Positions 61,141 through 64,000 of a stretch of DNA of 64,000 nt are shown here, piece after piece. This DNA is from Lacibacter luteus. GTDB taxonomy: Bacteria > Bacteroidota > Bacteroidia > Chitinophagales > Chitinophagaceae. Numbering within the stretch: position 1 is the first letter of the stretch; each line of letters begins with the position of its first letter. The position numbers were made by a program, and so were the translations under genes. A model generated the notes under the pieces. The model ran no database searches, was not told where the DNA came from, and saw only the letters and a list, made by a program, of their open reading frames with translations. The stretch covers positions 1,736,001 to 1,800,000 of the forward strand of contig NZ_SDHW01000001.1 in NCBI RefSeq assembly GCF_004118265.1, in the 5' to 3' direction.

Positions 61141-63039
61141 ATGAGAAAACTGTTTCTTCTACTACTTATTTCCAATTATTCATTTTCTCTTTTTTCACAG
61201 CAAACACAAAAACCTGTTTTGCATGGGAAAAACTGGATGGCCATCACCGGTAAGCCACTGGCTGCTACAGCTGGTAGCATGATCTTTCAGAAAGGTGGCA
61301 ATGCTGTTGATGCAGCCTGCGCCATGCTTGGTGCTACTTGTACCATGTGGGATGTATTAAGCTGGGGCGGCGAAACGCAGGCGCTTATCTACAATCCCAA
61401 ATCAGGAAAAGTAATTGGCATTAATGCATTGGGTGTTGCTCCAACCGGCGCAACAGCAGAATATTATAAAAGCAAGGGTTATAACTTCCCGCCCGAATAC
61501 GGCCCGTTGGCAGCAGTAACACCAGGTACTGTTGGCGGTTTATGTTTAATGCTTGCAAACTATGGAACCATGAGTTTAAAAGAGGTGTTGGCACCAAGCA
61601 TGCAATTAGCAGCAGGTTACGCTATTGATGCGCAAACCGCAAACAGTATGGAGCGTGGTAAACAAATGATCAAGCAATGGCCTTACAGTAAGAAAGTTTT
61701 TTTGCCACATGCCGGCGAAAAAAGAGAAGCACCGGAAGGAGGAGAGATTTTTGTTCAGAAAGAATTGTTAGAGACACTTACCAAAATGGTGGAAGCAGAA
61801 CAACAGGCGTTGAAAAAAGGTAAGAGCCGTAAAGAAGCGATAATGGCAGCGTATGATCGTTTTTACAAAGGTGATATTGCACAGGAGTTTGTTCGTGGTT
61901 GCCAGGAGCAAGGCGGCTTAATTACCATGCAGGACCTGGCAAACTGGAAACCAATTGAAGAAGAACCGATGCATGTAAACTATAAGGGCATTGAAGTATA
62001 TAAGCTGAGCCAATGGACACAAGGCCCCATGCTGTTGCAAAGCCTCAACATCCTGGAGAACTTTGATTTGAAGAGTATGGGCTACAACAGCACACGTTAT
62101 ATTCATACGTTGTATCAAACCATGAACATGACATTTGCTGACCGAGATTTTTATTATGGCGATCCTTACTTCGCTCCTGCTGAACCCATTCAAGGTTTGC
62201 TGAGTAAAGAATATGCAAAGTTCAGAGCCAAACAAATTTCAATGGAACGTAATGATCCATTAACCGGACCAGGCGATCCTTATCCATACGAAGGCAAAAC
62301 CAATCCCTACATGGATGTGCTGAAGAAAAGAGGATTCAATATGGATACCACATCAACACAACGCAGAAATTTTGCGCCAGCACATGATGTACGTAACGAA
62401 GCTGTAGCAGCTGTTGATGCAGATTATATGGATCGTTTGTGGAGAGGTACAACATCAGTTGAAGCAGCCGACGCAGAAGGCTGGGTAGTTTCTATAACAC
62501 CATCTGGTGGTTGGTTACCTGCCTGCATTGCAGGCAATACAGGCGTTGGTATGAGTCAGCGTGGACAAAGTTTTGTGCTTGATGCAACACTCAATCCTTT
62601 CAATGTAATTGAACCGGGCAAACGTCCACGTGTAACATTAACACCAACGCTTGCACTCAAAGATGGCAAACCGTTTTTATCATTTGCAGTACAAGGTGGC
62701 GATACACAGGATCAGAACCTCTTACAGTTTTTCTTAAACATTGTTGAGTTTGGAATGAATGTGCAGGAAGCATGCGAAGCAGCAAACATTAATACAAATC
62801 AACTCTGGTTATCGCTTGGTGGCAGTAAAGTTGATGATCGCAAACCACGCCCTGGCAGTTTGTTATTACACGACAACACATCGGAATGGGTGCGGAAGGA
62901 ATTACGGCAGATGGGTTATACACTTACATTCGATGATCGTACAAGTGGCCCGATCAATGCAATATATTTTGATTGGAAACATAAAACATTCTGGGGTGGT
63001 AGTAGTAATCATGGCGAAGATTATGGCATTGGCTGGTAA
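61141..63039 (+). CDS. ggt: Gamma-glutamyltransferase family protein, exported
   Basis: The 632-residue Ntn-hydrolase precursor has a signal peptide (SLFSQ, about 20) and HGKNWMAITGKPLAATAGSMIFQKGGNAVDAACAM. The predicted autoprocessing and catalytic Thr is 437 in RGTTSVEAADAEGWVVSITPS. The small subunit runs from there, with GQSFVLDATLNPFNVIEPGKRPRVTLTPTLALKDGKP. It would cleave glutathione or gamma-glutamyl compounds in the periplasm. The sequence around the catalytic Thr (TTSVEAAD rather than TTHxSVVD) marks a divergent subfamily. Confidence 0.9.
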   Translation: MRKLFLLLLISNYSFSLFSQQTQKPVLHGKNWMAITGKPLAATAGSMIFQKGGNAVDAACAMLGATCTMWDVLSWGGETQALIYNPKSGKVIGINALGVAPTGATAEYYKSKGYNFPPEYGPLAAVTPGTVGGLCLMLANYGTMSLKEVLAPSMQLAAGYAIDAQTANSMERGKQMIKQWPYSKKVFLPHAGEKREAPEGGEIFVQKELLETLTKMVEAEQQALKKGKSRKEAIMAAYDRFYKGDIAQEFVRGCQEQGGLITMQDLANWKPIEEEPMHVNYKGIEVYKLSQWTQGPMLLQSLNILENFDLKSMGYNSTRYIHTLYQTMNMTFADRDFYYGDPYFAPAEPIQGLLSKEYAKFRAKQISMERNDPLTGPGDPYPYEGKTNPYMDVLKKRGFNMDTTSTQRRNFAPAHDVRNEAVAAVDADYMDRLWRGTTSVEAADAEGWVVSITPSGGWLPACIAGNTGVGMSQRGQSFVLDATLNPFNVIEPGKRPRVTLTPTLALKDGKPFLSFAVQGGDTQDQNLLQFFLNIVEFGMNVQEACEAANINTNQLWLSLGGSKVDDRKPRPGSLLLHDNTSEWVRKELRQMGYTLTFDDRTSGPINAIYFDWKHKTFWGGSSNHGEDYGIGW

Positions 63040-63059
63040 TTAAACAACCATATTTAAGC

Positions 63060-63089
63060 GAAAGCCCTCTCATTGCTGAGAGGGCTTTC
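63060..63089. terminator. Bidirectional terminator at the ggt 3' end
   Basis: GAAAGCCCTCTC (63060-63071) pairs perfectly with GAGAGGGCTTTC (63078-63089) around a 6-nt loop. It can serve ggt and the convergent T9SS gene. Confidence 0.85.
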
Positions 63090-63114
63090 TGATTTATAAC
63101 CTTTACTTACTCTT

Positions 63115-64000
63115 TCATTGTTTTGTAAACTGTGTATAATACCGCATGCCCGTTTTTGGTTGATACAGCTCCATAAAATAAGAACCTGTTTGCAACGCTT
63201 TAATATTAACTGATGGGTTGGAAGAGGATACATTGCTGGTTAACACCATTCGTCCTTCTGTACTATACATTCGACAAACATAAATGCCGTTTTGTTCAGG
63301 AAGGCTTATTCGAACAATATCACTAGTTGGATTAGGATATAATTTTACAGTTAATGATTGTCCACTGCTTAATCGTATCTTTTGTACATTGCTGTACGTT
63401 GTTATTTTGTCTTTACCAACAGCTTTAATCCGGTAAGAAGATTCAACATCACGTACAGTTATCTTATCCTTGTATTCGTATTTTTCTTCGGCTGTATTAT
63501 CTGTACCCATCACTAAGCCAATCGTTTTGAAATCGCCATTATTATCTTTTCGTTGCACTTCAAAATAATCGATCAACTGATTGTTTTCCGATTTCCACTG
63601 AACTTCTACATGATTTGATTTATCTGCAACGTTGGCATCAACTGCTTTACCGGCAAGAACACCGTTGATGGGCGTAATGAAATTTGCATCCTCTTTACCA
63701 ATTGAAATTGGATTAAAATTACCTAATTCACAATTGCTTGCATCAAATGGCTGGTAAGGTTCCTGTGAATTCGATATTCTATTAACAATAATTGCAATGT
63801 CTTTAAAATCATCAGAGAGATAAGCATTATGCGGATTATTATTTGGCACACTCCATTTATCCAAGAGTTGGGCAATAAACTCATTGTCACCAAATCCATA
63901 ATCAGGATCAGTAAGATGATAATAAGAAGGTTGCCTAGATACAAGTGTAAAATAAATATCGAGCAAAATGATCATGGAACCTGATGGAATTGGGATGGCG
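63115..64000 (-). CDS. T9SS type A sorting-domain protein (5' end outside window)
   Basis: The frame is open from the right edge of the window to the stop at 63115, so the gene continues beyond it; the internal Met at 63975 is not likely to be the start. The visible ~295 residues include a fibronectin-like region (about residues 125-220 of the visible part; VEVQWKSENNQLIDYFEVQRKDNNGDF) and a C-terminal type IX secretion signal (KLYPNPTSDIVRISL.. to the final YYTQFTKQ). The mature protein is therefore secreted or surface-anchored by T9SS. The catalytic or binding part is outside the window. Confidence 0.85.
   Translation of the reverse strand, partial: AIPIPSGSMIILLDIYFTLVSRQPSYYHLTDPDYGFGDNEFIAQLLDKWSVPNNNPHNAYLSDDFKDIAIIVNRISNSQEPYQPFDASNCELGNFNPISIGKEDANFITPINGVLAGKAVDANVADKSNHVEVQWKSENNQLIDYFEVQRKDNNGDFKTIGLVMGTDNTAEEKYEYKDKITVRDVESSYRIKAVGKDKITTYSNVQKIRLSSGQSLTVKLYPNPTSDIVRISLPEQNGIYVCRMYSTEGRMVLTSNVSSSNPSVNIKALQTGSYFMELYQPKTGMRYYTQFTKQ

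Noticed and set aside
1-64000. Search by eye for CRISPR arrays, tRNA/rRNA genes, integrases, transposases and prophage genes.
   Set aside because: No regularly spaced repeats, no cloverleaf sequences and no recombinase or structural phage proteins were recognised; the repeats present are short extragenic palindromes.

Overview
The window looks like chromosomal DNA of a Bacteroidota bacterium, most likely of the Chitinophagaceae/Chitinophagales. Several things point there: the Bacteroidota-type C-minus ribosomal protein L36, an L17 with a charged C-terminal tail, Oar-like TonB receptors, a T9SS C-terminal sorting domain, DUF5683 next to parB and dapB, TPR-containing LuxR-type histidine kinases, and promoters of the TAnnTTTG type instead of sigma70 boxes. 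KdsA and the outer-membrane receptors show a Gram-negative envelope. Most of the window is ordinary core genome. I see no phage, insertion sequence, CRISPR array, rRNA or tRNA.

Layout. 1-1945: two tandem membrane sulfatase-like enzymes, the first cut by the window edge. 1890-7630 (minus): the alpha ribosomal-protein operon infA-rpmJ-rpsM-rpsK-rpsD-rpoA-rplQ, followed by carA and aroQ. It has its own promoter and is separated from the spc operon. Its spacers are long and carry inverted or tandem repeats. 8162-14970 (minus): a complete tripartite ABC efflux operon (TetR, TolC, HlyD-like adaptor, two ATPases, two permeases) with two matching candidate TetR operators. 15075-24517: mixed housekeeping genes (homogentisate dioxygenase, bestrophin, Nudix, YfcE, a Tat-exported HisC-like aminotransferase, small exported proteins, a TolB-like propeller, a TPR lipoprotein, Rpe). 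24685-29858: a TonB receptor, an acyl-CoA ligase and a methyltransferase. 30026-32715 (minus): an MBL hydrolase, TatD, TcdA and an unknown gene in one operon. 32984-37543: PhoH, a lipoprotein, CrcB, ParB, DUF5683 and DapB. 37551-43137: two TPR histidine kinases, one NarL-type regulator and two paralogous outer-membrane barrels.

43218-48474: Rrf2 and acylphosphatase, a low-GC gene of unknown function beside a long inverted repeat, a small lipoprotein and a large Oar-like receptor. 48745-54394: a YdeI-like protein, NADP-isocitrate dehydrogenase, a threonine-dehydrogenase-like/unknown/TlpA-redoxin operon, and kdsA. 54504-60953: tandem AraC regulators, PspC, mitochondrial-type aconitase, a guanine-deaminase-like enzyme and a free-standing four-helix-bundle membrane sensor. 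61141-64000: gamma-glutamyltransferase and the 3' end of a T9SS-sorted protein that runs off the window.

I did not find a clearly new defence or mobile system. The best leads are the dyads in the alpha-operon spacers, the asymmetric ATPase pair with its repeated operator, the kinase-kinase-regulator-barrel-barrel cluster, the Tat-exported aminotransferase, and several extragenic palindromic repeat families.
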